A stretch of DNA of 39,823 nt from Caproiciproducens sp. MSJ-32 (GCF_018918055.1 NZ_JAHLPS010000028.1:1-39823), one strand, 5' to 3'. Shown: positions 8,562-16,360, counted from the stretch's first letter. Numbers and translations are program-made. Notes: generated from the letters alone by a model not told the origin.

Positions 8562-9263
8562 TTATACAGTTTTATAGTTTTCTAGGACATTGTAAGGAAT
8601 TTTAAATTGAGGCATCCCTGCTGCATAAGGTGCAATTTCATAATAAGCAAACTGGATTACTATATATCCATCTTCTATGTAAAAAGCTTGATTATCCTTT
8701 ATTCCTGTAAAGCCTTCTTTACCAGGAAAAAAAACTTCTTTATTTAAACTTATCTGACTTTCTATTTCTTTATTTATATATTCTTTGTAATCAAATCCTT
8801 CTTTAAATAAATCTTTAAGTTCTAAATTCTTACCTGTGTCCCTATCAATATTATATGTTTTCCTGATTGTTATCCCGTGAGCCCCACCACTATACTGATA
8901 ATAATCAATATAAAAACTCAAAATTTTCTCTTCATTAGTTACCTTATAACTTACAAAACTTTCATATGGAACTCCAGGCCTATTTGCTTCACTAGCACTT
9001 CTATTTTCCTCTACAAAATTATTTGTAAAATCAAGTATCTCCTTATTAATTTCTTCTTCCCTTTCTTTATTATTAAGACCTATAATTTGTGGAATTTTTA
9101 CACTAACTTTTAAATACTCTGAACTCTCTTCAAAGGATTTATCCACAACTAAATTTTCTTCTACTATTTTCCTGTTAATATTAATTAACAAATCTTGTGG
9201 ATAAATAATATTAAAATAATTAATTACTCCTATTATTCCAAATAACATTATCCTTTTTATCAT
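8562..9263 (-). CDS. Exported DUF4163/DUF3298 (RsiV/PdaC-like) protein
   Basis: 233 residues with an N-terminal hydrophobic segment (5-22) that acts as signal or anchor. A DUF4163-like part (about 40-115: SVKIPQIIGL, NKEILDFTNNF) is followed by a DUF3298 domain (about 115-230) with YQYSGGAHGITIRKTYNIDRDTGKNLEL and the C-terminal FAYYEIAPYAAGMPQFKIPY. This pair of domains occurs in the lysozyme-binding anti-sigma factor RsiV and in the accessory part of deacetylase PdaC. Here there is no cytoplasmic anti-sigma part and no sigma gene next to it, so it is a stand-alone envelope protein of unknown job. Start ATG with GGGAG upstream. The 5' part of the gene overlaps a cluster of DnaA boxes. Confidence 0.85.
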   Translation of the reverse strand: MIKRIMLFGIIGVINYFNIIYPQDLLININRKIVEENLVVDKSFEESSEYLKVSVKIPQIIGLNNKEREEEINKEILDFTNNFVEENRSASEANRPGVPYESFVSYKVTNEEKILSFYIDYYQYSGGAHGITIRKTYNIDRDTGKNLELKDLFKEGFDYKEYINKEIESQISLNKEVFFPGKEGFTGIKDNQAFYIEDGYIVIQFAYYEIAPYAAGMPQFKIPYNVLENYKTV

Positions 9264-9489
9264 ATAGTAATTCTCCCATCTCTAAAATTAGTCACAATTT
9301 TTGAAATATTAATAAAATATATATTTAATATTATCTACAATTTGTTTATATTTATTAATACTTATGTCAACATAATCTTAACAATTTATCAACAGGTTTA
9401 TGTGGATAATGTGCAAAAAAAGCATATTTTCGCATCTCACTAATAAAAATAATAGACCATTATAAAATAATCTTTAAAATTGTTGATAA
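9139..9489. promoter_or_regulatory. cluster of DnaA boxes
   Basis: Three perfect consensus DnaA boxes (TTATCCACA) lie at 9139-9147 (plus), 9196-9204 (minus) and 9401-9409 (minus). Two boxes with a single change (TTATCAACA) lie at 9386-9394 (plus) and 9481-9489 (minus). The first two are inside the 5' end of the DUF3298 gene; the others are in the 359-base AT-rich gap between it and rluF. The rest of that gap shows only AT-rich sequence and the rluF terminator. No dnaA, dnaN or other origin gene is nearby. Confidence 0.6.
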
Positions 9490-9566
9490 TTTCTATTAGT
9501 AAACTTTTAATTTTGATCGAATAATATGTAATTACATAAAAATAAGAATAAACTTCAAAGTGATAT

Positions 9567-9613
9567 AAAAGGAACATTATCAAATTCAAATAAGAATTCA
9601 ATAATGTCCTTTT
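9567..9613 (-). terminator. terminator after rluF
   Basis: Minus-strand stem AAAAGGACATTAT / ATAATGTTCCTTTT with one bulged base, ending in a T-run, ten bases past the rluF stop. Confidence 0.8.
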
Positions 9614-9622
9614 AATATAATA

Positions 9623-10381
9623 TTATAAATCTGCATCTTCAGTTTTTATTGAATTATTTATTAGAGAATTTAACTTAACTAATTCCTCCTTAGTTAAGTT
9701 TCTCCACTGACCTATTTTTAAATTTCCTAGTTTTATATTCATTATCCTTATTCTTTTTAACTTAATTACATTATAACCTAAGGCTTCACACATTCTTCTA
9801 ATCTGCCTATTCATACCTTGTGTTAATATAATATTAAAGGTATTCTCATTTATTTTTCTAACCTTGCATTTCTTAGTTATCGTTCCTAAAATCCTTACTC
9901 CATTAGACATATCCTTTATAAACTTATCAGTTATAGGCTTATCTACTGTAACTATATATTCCTTTTCGTGATTATTTCCTGCCCTTAATATTTTATTTAC
10001 TATGTCACCATCATTGGTAAGAAGAATTAATCCTTGAGAATCCTTATCTAATCTTCCTATTGGAAAAATTCTTTTTTCATGGCTAACAAAATCAACTATA
10101 TTCCCTTTTACTTTTCTTTCCGTAGTACATGTTATTCCTACTGGTTTATTTAAGGCTATATAAACTAATTCTTCAACTCTTTTTATAGGCTTTCCATCTA
10201 TTTTAACATTGGCATTTTCAGATACCTTAGTTCCCATAACTGCCCTTACTCCATCTACAGTTACCCTTCCTGCCTCTATTAACTTATCTGCCTCTCTTCT
10301 TGAACAAAAGCCTGTCTCACTTATAAATTTATTTAGCCTTATTTTATCTCCCCTGTCTTTATGAACTATAATATTTCCCAT
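9623..10381 (-). CDS. rluF: 23S rRNA pseudouridine synthase RluF
   Basis: 252 residues. Isomerises uridine to pseudouridine in 23S rRNA (position 2604 in E. coli for RluF). An S4-like RNA-binding domain is seen at about 15-62 ([24 protein letters not shown]). The RsuA/RluB/E/F catalytic domain follows, with the [17 protein letters not shown] motif bearing the catalytic Asp. RluF-specific stretches include [45 protein letters not shown] and [15 protein letters not shown]. Start ATG with AAAGGTGAT upstream. It is the last gene of a three-gene operon, 18 bases after the RsgI-like gene. Confidence 0.95.
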   Translation of the reverse strand: MGNIIVHKDRGDKIRLNKFISETGFCSRREADKLIEAGRVTVDGVRAVMGTKVSENANVKIDGKPIKRVEELVYIALNKPVGITCTTERKVKGNIVDFVSHEKRIFPIGRLDKDSQGLILLTNDGDIVNKILRAGNNHEKEYIVTVDKPITDKFIKDMSNGVRILGTITKKCKVRKINENTFNIILTQGMNRQIRRMCEALGYNVIKLKRIRIMNIKLGNLKIGQWRNLTKEELVKLNSLINNSIKTEDADL

Positions 10382-10399
10382 TTTATCACCTTTGTACTT

Positions 10400-11392
10400 T
10401 TATTCAGAAACCTTATTTTCGTCTCCTGAATTATTAAATTTAACTTCAAGTTTATTTTCTGCTATATATTCTTCTGTATCTTTTATATCTTTATCTTCTA
10501 AAGGCTTTCCAGTTACCTTTAAAACTATACCATTCCCTGGAATCATTTCATTATTAACAGCATATTCTAATATAGTTGTTAAAGCTAAGTCTACATGATT
10601 ATTTTTTATATCCAATTCTTTTAATATTTCCTTAACTTCTTCTGAATTACTAGAATAATTTATAATCTTATTAGATGAGTTTAATTCTAGGGTTATAGTA
10701 GAAGTTGTTTCAATCACTAAGGTTTTATCTGTATTATTATAATTATAATAAGCAATTAAAAATATACAGCCTATTAAACTAAAAAATATTACTATCTGTG
10801 TTTTATATTTCTTGAAAGAAATACTCTCTTTTGCTAAAACTTCTTCACCTATTTTTTCTTCCTTATTTGCTTTAACTTTTATAAATTCTCCCTTTGAACT
10901 TAAAATAATTGAAGAAAATTTTCCCTTGTGAAGAAGAATGCCTCTATGTTCCTCTGTATTCATATTTTCAAATATTTCTTCAGATCCAAGTACTTGTATC
11001 GCTTCAACAATCTGAAGATAGTCTTGCAAATAATGATAAGTTGGATCTGATAAAATGATAAAATATGTTATTATAAATTCCTTCCACTGCTCAAGAAAAT
11101 TTCTTTCTAATGAAGTATTTTCTAACAGTAATTTCATTGGAAATTTTTTATTTTTTACTAGATAATCATAAATTTCTATATTTTCTATTATAAAATAGGT
11201 TATATTTAATATTTTATTTCGAATATCATAAGAAGGTTTATCATAGACTAAGTCTTTAATAAGTATTTTATATTCCAATAAATCTTCTTTTAATCTATTA
11301 ATTTCTTCCTCCCTTTTTTCTATTACATCTTCCAATACTAAATTTATAGGGGGTTTAGTTGAAAATTTATATTTATACTGATGAAAGATCAT
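10400..11392 (-). CDS. RsgI-like anti-sigma protein fused to a SigI-C-like domain
   Basis: 330 residues in four parts. Residues 16-127 resemble the C-terminal region of sigma factor SigI: EKREEEINRLKEDLLEYKI.IKDLV, then DIRNKIL..TYFIIEN.EIYDYLVKNKKFPMKLL, EQWKEFIITYFII and the YLQDYL end. Residues 148-190 are an RsgI N-terminal domain (RGILLHKGKFSSIILSSKGEF.KVK...IGEE). One membrane helix spans 198-216. Residues 222-330 resemble the extracellular RsgI segment. RsgI proteins hold SigI at the membrane through the SigI C-terminal region, so here the partner domain appears fused in cis. The SigI ERNRKY recognition helix reads EQWKEF, and the DINPS cleavage region reads IETTST, so DNA binding and Asn-Pro self-cleavage look lost. 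The gene overlaps the sortase stop by ATGA. The RsgI part is well supported; the SigI part is by-eye inference. Confidence 0.8.
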   Translation of the reverse strand: MIFHQYKYKFSTKPPINLVLEDVIEKREEEINRLKEDLLEYKILIKDLVYDKPSYDIRNKILNITYFIIENIEIYDYLVKNKKFPMKLLLENTSLERNFLEQWKEFIITYFIILSDPTYHYLQDYLQIVEAIQVLGSEEIFENMNTEEHRGILLHKGKFSSIILSSKGEFIKVKANKEEKIGEEVLAKESISFKKYKTQIVIFFSLIGCIFLIAYYNYNNTDKTLVIETTSTITLELNSSNKIINYSSNSEEVKEILKELDIKNNHVDLALTTILEYAVNNEMIPGNGIVLKVTGKPLEDKDIKDTEEYIAENKLEVKFNNSGDENKVSE

Positions 11393-12000
11393 TGTTCTCC
11401 TCCGCCATTTAATTCCTTAGTTTCAATTAACTTTCCTTTAACTATAACTCTTTCTTTAGCACCAACTGTGCATGTAATTAATGTTATTGTTGCATCTTTG
11501 GTGTCATCTAATACTTCAACTCTATCTGGTTGAACAACAAAGTTATCCGTTACTTCATAAATGAATTTTTTACCCTTTGCCTTTACTATTATTTTATCTC
11601 CAACTTTTGTTTTATACAAATTAACAAAAGCCTCTGAATAATCTGAAATTCTATGTCCTGCAACTGCAAAATTTCCCCTTTCTCCAGGCATTGCAGAATT
11701 CTCAAAATGACCTAAATAATATAAAAGTATATCATCTGTTACCCCTTCAACTATTCCTTGAGAAAGATTTATACTAGGTATTTCTAATAATCCTATAGGC
11801 TTATACCCCTCACCTACAGTAAAACTGTCCTCATTATTCTCAGGCTCATCTATGTCTTCATTTATTACTTCTTCTAAAATATTTCTAAGTTCCTCTTGCT
11901 TTTTTTCTGTTTCAATTTTCTTATAAATAATAGATATAATTATAGTAATACCTATAATTATTAAAATAAGCCCTATTAATCTTCTAATTCCCTCTCTCAA
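11389..12000 (-). CDS. Sortase, class D type
   Basis: 203 residues from the preferred TTG start at 12000, which has GGAGGT six bases upstream; an ATG 21 bases further out has no ribosome binding site. One N-terminal membrane helix (8-25), an acidic linker (30-60) and a sortase domain (66-192). The catalytic triad is visible: His116 in AVAGHRISDY, Cys177 in TLITCTVG and Arg184 in KERVIVKGKL. Size, the TLITC motif and the short C-terminus fit class D sortases of clostridia and bacilli, which anchor LPxTG-type proteins. No sortase substrate is encoded next to it. It is the first gene of an operon with the RsgI-like protein and rluF. Confidence 0.9.
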   Translation of the reverse strand: MREGIRRLIGLILIIIGITIIISIIYKKIETEKKQEELRNILEEVINEDIDEPENNEDSFTVGEGYKPIGLLEIPSINLSQGIVEGVTDDILLYYLGHFENSAMPGERGNFAVAGHRISDYSEAFVNLYKTKVGDKIIVKAKGKKFIYEVTDNFVVQPDRVEVLDDTKDATITLITCTVGAKERVIVKGKLIETKELNGGGEQ

Positions 12001-12110
12001 CCCTATACCTCCAATAAACATTTAGGCTATTTTAACATATATTATAACATAAAGGATTTTGTATTTTAATAAGTTTGGATATTTTAGGCATTAATATTTA
12101 GGAGTTCTTT

Positions 12111-12287
12111 ATGAATAAAAAAATAATTTATGTTGATTTTGTTTTTAAACGCAGGAGAATTAAATCTAAGCCTATGTATTATATATATAAAATACAATAT
12201 TTAATAAAAATTATAAAAGAGAAAATATTTAAGAAAAAAGAAAAATATTACGAAAACAGTGAGTCCATTTTCAAAGAAATAATATAA
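12111..12287 (+). CDS. Small basic protein of 58 residues, unknown
   Basis: An uninterrupted small reading frame starting with ATG and preceded by TAGGAG at a six-base gap. The product is very rich in Lys, Ile and Tyr and lacks a signal peptide or a long hydrophobic stretch; the N-terminus reads MNKKIIYVDFVFKRRRIKSK. It ends 71 bases before ispF on the same strand. I do not recognise it. The good ribosome binding site supports translation; the extreme AT richness means chance cannot be excluded. It occupies most of the 337-base gap between the sortase operon and ispF. Confidence 0.5.
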   Translation: MNKKIIYVDFVFKRRRIKSKPMYYIYKIQYLIKIIKEKIFKKKEKYYENSESIFKEII

Positions 12288-12358
12288 CACTACTAGAAGT
12301 TAATATTAATATTAATTTATGGTAAAATAGTCCTAAATAATATTTTAGAGGTGGTAAT

Positions 12359-12838
12359 ATGAGAATAGGATTAGGATATGATGTCCATAAATTAGTAGAT
12401 AATAGAGAGCTTATAATTGGTGGTGTTAATATTCCTTATGAAAAAGGACTGCTTGGTCATTCCGATGCAGATGTATTATTACACGCAATATGCGATTCTT
12501 TGCTAGGTGCTGCAGCTCTTAGAGACATAGGCAAACATTTTCCTGATACTGATGAAAGATATAAAGGTATATCTAGCCTTACACTTTTAAAGGAAGTTGG
12601 AATATTAATTAAAAACAAAGGCTATAAAATTGGTAACATAGACGCAACTATAATTGCTCAAAAACCAAAAATGCTTCCTTATATTGAAACTATGAGGGAA
12701 AACATAGCAAAAACTCTAGAAATAGATATAGATCAGATAAATGTTAAAGCTACTACTGAAGAAGGTCTTGGATTTACAGGAAGTGGAGAAGGAATTGCTG
12801 CAAATAGCATTGCATTGCTATTTGCAATTGATAATTAA
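12359..12838 (+). CDS. ispF: 2-C-methyl-D-erythritol 2,4-cyclodiphosphate synthase
   Basis: 159 residues, the normal family length. IspF closes the cyclic diphosphate in the non-mevalonate (MEP) isoprenoid pathway, releasing CMP. The zinc ligands are visible as Asp8 and His10 (GYDVH) and His42 ([14 protein letters not shown]). Also present are the IGKHFPDT loop, the [12 protein letters not shown] strand and the C-terminal [17 protein letters not shown] motif. Start ATG with AGAGGTGG upstream. It is followed by a terminator, and no other MEP gene is in the window. Confidence 0.98.
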   Translation: MRIGLGYDVHKLVDNRELIIGGVNIPYEKGLLGHSDADVLLHAICDSLLGAAALRDIGKHFPDTDERYKGISSLTLLKEVGILIKNKGYKIGNIDATIIAQKPKMLPYIETMRENIAKTLEIDIDQINVKATTEEGLGFTGSGEGIAANSIALLFAIDN

Positions 12839-12862
12839 TAATTGAAAATCTACATTAAAATT

Positions 12863-12919
12863 AAAGGACTGTCGCAGAGTAATATCTTAATGATATTGAC
12901 CTCGGACAGTTCCTTTTTT
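12863..12919 (+). terminator. terminator after ispF
   Basis: Hairpin AAGGACTGTC / GACAGTTCCTT with an inner AATATC / GATATT stem, followed by TTTTTTAATT. Confidence 0.85.
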
Positions 12920-12987
12920 AATTCTTTAAACTACTTTCAGCAAGCTTTCCTATATTTTAAATTTTAACTTATTAATATGTACTAATT

Positions 12988-14265
12988 TTATTTATTTTTC
13001 CAATAAAAATAAATAAATATTATTGCACTAACCAGCATTAAATATGGATAAAATAAAAACTGCATTATTGCAAAAGGTGATATCGCTGCAAGACTTGCTG
13101 CTGATAATAATTGAGCTCCATAGGGTATCACTCCCTGAAATCCACAAGAGAAGATATCCATAATACCTGCAACTCTTTTTGCTTCTAATTCAAATTCATT
13201 TGAAATATCTTTAGCTATAGGCCCTACTGTTACTATTGCAATTGTATTATTTGCAGTACAAATATCTACTAAACTTGTTAAAACTGCAATACCATATTCT
13301 GCTCCTCTTTTACTTTTAAAATTTCTTAATCCCTTATTAAGAATGAAATCTATTCCGCCATTAAACTTTATTATTTCTATAGTTCCTGAAATAAGTAATG
13401 AAATTATTATAAGTTCACTCATTGAAGCTATTCCATTTGATATTGAATTAAAAAGCCCTATTAAATCAAAGCTTCCGTATATAACACCAATTAGTCCTGA
13501 AAGTCCTAATCCAAGTAATAAAACTATTATTACATTTAATCCTATTAATGATGTTATTATTACTAAAACATAGGGTAATATTTTAAATATATTAAACTCT
13601 AAAGAATCTAAATTTATTACAGCTGTATTTCTTGTTAAAAATATAAATATAATTGTTGTAATTATTGCAGCTGGAAGAACTATCATAAAATTCATTTTAA
13701 ATTTATCCTTCATCTCACAACCTTGAGTTTTAGTTGCTGCAATAGTTGTATCTGATATTACTGAAAGGTTATCACCAAACATTGCTCCGCTGACTACCGC
13801 TCCTACTGCTAAAGATGTTGATATAGCAGTTTTATCAGCTATTCCAATAGCTATTGGTACTAAAGCAACTATTGTACCCATTGAAGTTCCTATTGATAAG
13901 GAAATAAAACATCCAATAATAAATATCCCTGGTATTAGTAAACTGCTTGGAAGCAAATAAAACCCTAAATTAACAGTAGAATCCACTGCTCCCATATCTC
14001 TAGCTACCTGAGCAAAAGCACCTGCTAATATAAATATTAATATCATTAATAAAATATTTATATCTCCTGCCCCTTTACAAAATAGCTCTATTTTTTTATC
14101 AAGCTTTTCCTTCCTATTCATTAATAAAGCTGTTAATGCTGCTGCTAAAAATGGAATAATTACTGATACAGCATAAAAGCTTTTTGCTGCTATAGATATT
14201 CCCAAATAAATTACTATAAATACTCCTAATGGCAATAATGCAAAGCCCTTATTCTTATTTTCCAA
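12988..14265 (-). CDS. metT: NhaC-family transporter, probable methionine transporter MetT
   Basis: 425 residues and about 11 membrane helices. The sequence belongs to the NhaC Na+/H+ antiporter family (GTSMGTIVALVPIAIGIADKT, SGAMFGDNLSVISDTTIAATKTQGCEM, TAIVTVGPIAKDI-like C-terminal segment, GVIPYGAQLLSAA). The leader carries an intact SAM-I riboswitch with a terminator, so the gene is off when SAM is plentiful. NhaC-family proteins under S-box control were predicted by comparative genomics to import methionine and named MetT, which fits better than a sodium role. Start is TTG at 14265 with AAGGAG upstream; no ATG fits. The substrate is inferred from regulation. Confidence 0.85.
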   Translation of the reverse strand: MENKNKGFALLPLGVFIVIYLGISIAAKSFYAVSVIIPFLAAALTALLMNRKEKLDKKIELFCKGAGDINILLMILIFILAGAFAQVARDMGAVDSTVNLGFYLLPSSLLIPGIFIIGCFISLSIGTSMGTIVALVPIAIGIADKTAISTSLAVGAVVSGAMFGDNLSVISDTTIAATKTQGCEMKDKFKMNFMIVLPAAIITTIIFIFLTRNTAVINLDSLEFNIFKILPYVLVIITSLIGLNVIIVLLLGLGLSGLIGVIYGSFDLIGLFNSISNGIASMSELIIISLLISGTIEIIKFNGGIDFILNKGLRNFKSKRGAEYGIAVLTSLVDICTANNTIAIVTVGPIAKDISNEFELEAKRVAGIMDIFSCGFQGVIPYGAQLLSAASLAAISPFAIMQFLFYPYLMLVSAIIFIYFYWKNK

Positions 14266-14322
14266 GCCTTCTTCTCTCCTTCAAAATAATATATTGCTCC
14301 AATTGCTTAAAGTTATGTAAAA

Positions 14323-14354
14323 ACAAAAAAACTTCTGCAAGAATACAGAAGTTC
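14323..14354 (-). terminator. regulated terminator of the metT S-box
   Basis: Minus-strand stem AACTTCTG / CAGAAGTT followed by TTTTTTTG, downstream of the SAM-I aptamer. Confidence 0.9.
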
Positions 14355-14383
14355 ATTTCCTTATAAAAAGTTATAATAAACTC

Positions 14384-14485
14384 CTTATCTTTCAGGATCC
14401 CCTGCAGGATTTAGCACCTTAAGAATCATTAAGATTCTCGGTTGCTGGGTTTCTCAGGGCCAGTCCCTCCACCGCTCTTGATAAG
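14384..14485 (-). promoter_or_regulatory. SAM-I (S-box) riboswitch of metT
   Basis: Read on the minus strand: P1 strand CTTATC, then AGAGCGGTGGAGGGACTGG, CCCTGAGAAACCC, GGCAACC-type loop (AGCAACC), GGTGCTAAATCC and the closing GATAAG at 14384-14389. These are the conserved S-box blocks in the right order, followed by a terminator. SAM binding should favour termination and lower metT expression. Confidence 0.96.
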
Positions 14486-14505
14486 TTCTTAAATTTTGCA
14501 TTAAT

Positions 14506-14534
14506 ATAGTATCAACTTAGACTTATAATGTCAA
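14506..14534 (-). promoter_or_regulatory. promoter for the metT leader
   Basis: Minus-strand TTGACA (14534-14529), 17-base spacer, TACTAT (14511-14506), about 20 bases before the S-box. Confidence 0.75.
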
Positions 14535-14654
14535 TAAGGAAAAGTGTACAGCACCTTTCAATTCACAATACACAGTGAATAATACACAGTTTGGTGGCTA
14601 TTACTCAGTAGTTTAATGCTTAAATATGAATTACGAATTCTTTAGTACAAACTA

Positions 14655-14690
14655 AAAAGAGAGATTAACCTAGGTTAATCTCTCTTTTTT
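14655..14690. terminator. bidirectional terminator after the tRNA Gly-Lys pair
   Basis: Perfect palindrome GAGAGATTAACC / GGTTAATCTCTC with T-runs on both sides. The 110 bases to its left hold only decayed CACAGT-rich sequence. Confidence 0.88.
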
Positions 14691-14694
14691 AATC

Positions 14695-14770
14695 TGGTGC
14701 GCCATCAGGGGGTCGAACCCTGGACACCCTGATTAAGAGTCAGGTGCTCTACCAACTGAGCTAATGGCAC
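14695..14770 (-). tRNA. tRNA-Lys (CTT)
   Basis: 76-base minus-strand cloverleaf. The acceptor stem GTGCCAT / ATGGCGC (one G-U pair) closes, the anticodon stem CCTGA / TCAGG holds the loop CTCTTAA with anticodon CTT, the T-loop is GTTCGAC, and the 3' CCA is encoded. Confidence 0.97.
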
Positions 14771-14774
14771 AAAA

Positions 14775-14848
14775 TGGAGCGGGTGATGAGAATCGAACTC
14801 ACGTAACTTGCTTGGAAGGCAAGGGCTCTACCATTGAGCTACACCCGC
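14775..14848 (-). tRNA. tRNA-Gly (TCC)
   Basis: 74-base minus-strand cloverleaf with acceptor GCGGGTG / CACCCGC, anticodon loop CTTCCAA (anticodon TCC), T-loop GTTCGAT and encoded CCA. It lies four bases upstream of tRNA-Lys and is co-transcribed with it. Confidence 0.97.
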
Positions 14849-14868
14849 AAATCTTATTGACAAATATT

Positions 14869-14898
14869 ATTATAATACTAGAAAAATAATTCTGTCAA
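14869..14898 (-). promoter_or_regulatory. promoter of the tRNA Gly-Lys unit
   Basis: Minus-strand TTGACA (14898-14893), 18-base spacer and TATAAT (14874-14869), about 20 bases before tRNA-Gly. Confidence 0.82.
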
Positions 14899-14916
14899 TA
14901 AGAAATTTCTATATTT

Positions 14917-15588
14917 TTATACTACATCTGTAAGAGATTTTGCTAAAATATTTCTAAATTTCTCGCCGTAAGTTTTATCAGTTTCTGCTTTTTTACATAT
15001 TTCCTTCCATTCATCAATAGTAACCCCAACTACTTTTTCAAATTCATTTCCTCTAATTATATAATTGGAGTTTATCACGAAATCTCCTAATTCGATAGGA
15101 CTATTAAATATCTTTAAATATAAAAACTCTCTATTATCTCCAACCCAGGTTTTATTAAAATCCCTGCTAAATTTTTTTAACCTTGCAAAGATTTTATTTT
15201 TTGGTAAAGACCAGCAAGATTTTATCATATTTATTTCTCTTCTCATATTATCTGCTTCTTCTTTTGTCAGCTTTTTATTCTTTTCTGCATCAGAAATTAT
15301 TTTTTCTACTCTTATATTAGGGACATTAACAATTAATTTTTCCTTTCCATATATCCACTTATAAAAGGCTTCTTGTAAAAATGAATATTGTATATATCCT
15401 AATAAAGTCTTTATATCAGGAAAGTAGCTCCATGTATTATCAATTCCGTTGTTTTTTCCAAAAACTAGGGTATGAATATAAATTGTATCCTTATTTGGTA
15501 ACGAATCCATAAACATATGACCTCTCAAAGTTTTGTTTTTATCTATCAGTTCTTCCCAATAATCGAAGGAATCGTAATTATGCCTCAC
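14917..15588 (-). CDS. Hypothetical protein, 223 residues
   Basis: I do not recognise a family. The product has no signal peptide and no convincing membrane helix, and looks cytoplasmic, mixed alpha/beta. Aromatic-rich stretches stand out: FDYWEELIDKN near the N-terminus, NTWSYFPDIKTLLGYIQYSFLQEAFYKWIYG at about 51-81, and a basic helix ARLKKFSRDFNKTWVGDNREF at about 134-155. A charged helical region (about 95-120, KKLTKEEADNMRREINMIK) could pair with a partner. The start is GTG at 15588 with AGGGTGAT upstream. It is transcribed toward the tRNA genes with no terminator seen between. Coding is supported by length and the start site only. Confidence 0.7.
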   Translation of the reverse strand: MRHNYDSFDYWEELIDKNKTLRGHMFMDSLPNKDTIYIHTLVFGKNNGIDNTWSYFPDIKTLLGYIQYSFLQEAFYKWIYGKEKLIVNVPNIRVEKIISDAEKNKKLTKEEADNMRREINMIKSCWSLPKNKIFARLKKFSRDFNKTWVGDNREFLYLKIFNSPIELGDFVINSNYIIRGNEFEKVVGVTIDEWKEICKKAETDKTYGEKFRNILAKSLTDVV

Positions 15589-15803
15589 TCTATCACCCTT
15601 TCTTCATTACCATAATATAATATATTATCTATATTTATATTATATAGTTTATTACACCATGTAACAATCGTTTTCAAGATATTAATAAAAATTTATTTTC
15701 TAAATTTTCTTAATATTATTATTTTAACCATAATCCTCTATTTGAATAAAATAAAGGTTTATTTTATAATAATATTAAGGATATATATAAGGGAGGCGTG
15801 AAT

Positions 15804-16214
15804 TTGCACCACTGTGAAATTTGTGGATCAAAGGCTGATATTCATCATATAGTTCATAAACATGAAGGTGGTTATGATATTAAATTAAATTATAAATATC
15901 TTTGTAATTACCACCATAGGGGAAAACTAGGCCCCCACAACTCTTTAGAAACAGATTTAAAATATAAGTTGGAACTACAAGAAAAACTTTTCAGCCTCTT
16001 ACCAAAAGATTATTATACCTTTAAGGAACTTGCCATTATTTTAGAAATACCAAAATCTACTTTTAAAAAAATTGTAAAAGACCTTAAGATGTATAAAGAA
16101 GGCTACTCAAAAATTGAACTAATAACAAAATTAATGGGAGGCAAACTATATTCCAAAAGTATGCTTCAAGAATTAGAATTAGAGCGCCTTTTTCACAATA
16201 TAAATATTGGTTAA
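15804..16214 (+). CDS. HNH-like zinc-binding protein with a C-terminal helical part
   Basis: 136 residues from TTG at 15804, chosen because GGAGG lies seven bases upstream; a GTG two codons earlier is almost on top of the ribosome binding site. The N-terminal 45 residues look like an HNH-type zinc ribbon: CEICG, then DIHHIVHKHEGG, then CNYHHRGKLGPHN. This arrangement of a Cys pair, a His-His and a Cys-x-x-His-His is that of small HNH nucleases. The second half (about 65-136) is helical and could be a DNA-binding winged helix (YYTFKELAIILEIPKSTFKKIVKDLKMYKEGYSKIELI). It may therefore be a nuclease or just a zinc-finger regulator. It stands alone; no phage or restriction genes are near. Function unproven. 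Confidence 0.78.
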   Translation: MHHCEICGSKADIHHIVHKHEGGYDIKLNYKYLCNYHHRGKLGPHNSLETDLKYKLELQEKLFSLLPKDYYTFKELAIILEIPKSTFKKIVKDLKMYKEGYSKIELITKLMGGKLYSKSMLQELELERLFHNINIG

Positions 16215-16257
16215 TTTAGACTAAACAATTTAAATATTAATATAGATTTGCATAAAA

Positions 16258-16287
16258 AAGAATTCACATTATAATATGTGAATTCTT
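16258..16287. terminator. hairpin after the HNH-like gene
   Basis: Perfect stem AAGAATTCACAT / ATGTGAATTCTT. The T-tract is better on the minus strand (six Ts), with CTATTATT on the plus strand. It may end the HNH-like gene and back up the tRNA terminator. Confidence 0.6.
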
Positions 16288-16360
16288 CTATTATTAATAG
16301 TATTTTATTTTTCAGAAATATTATTCATAATAAAACAATATGTAATTTTATATATAAAAA

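Noticed and set aside
9264-9622. A second replication origin in the DnaA-box region
   Set aside because: No dnaA, dnaN, rep or plasmid gene is near and no clear unwinding element with ordered boxes is seen; a DnaA-binding cluster is the modest reading.
14917-16214. Small mobile island between the two tRNA pairs
   Set aside because: No integrase, no tRNA-end direct repeat and no composition change; both tRNA units are complete with own promoters and terminators.
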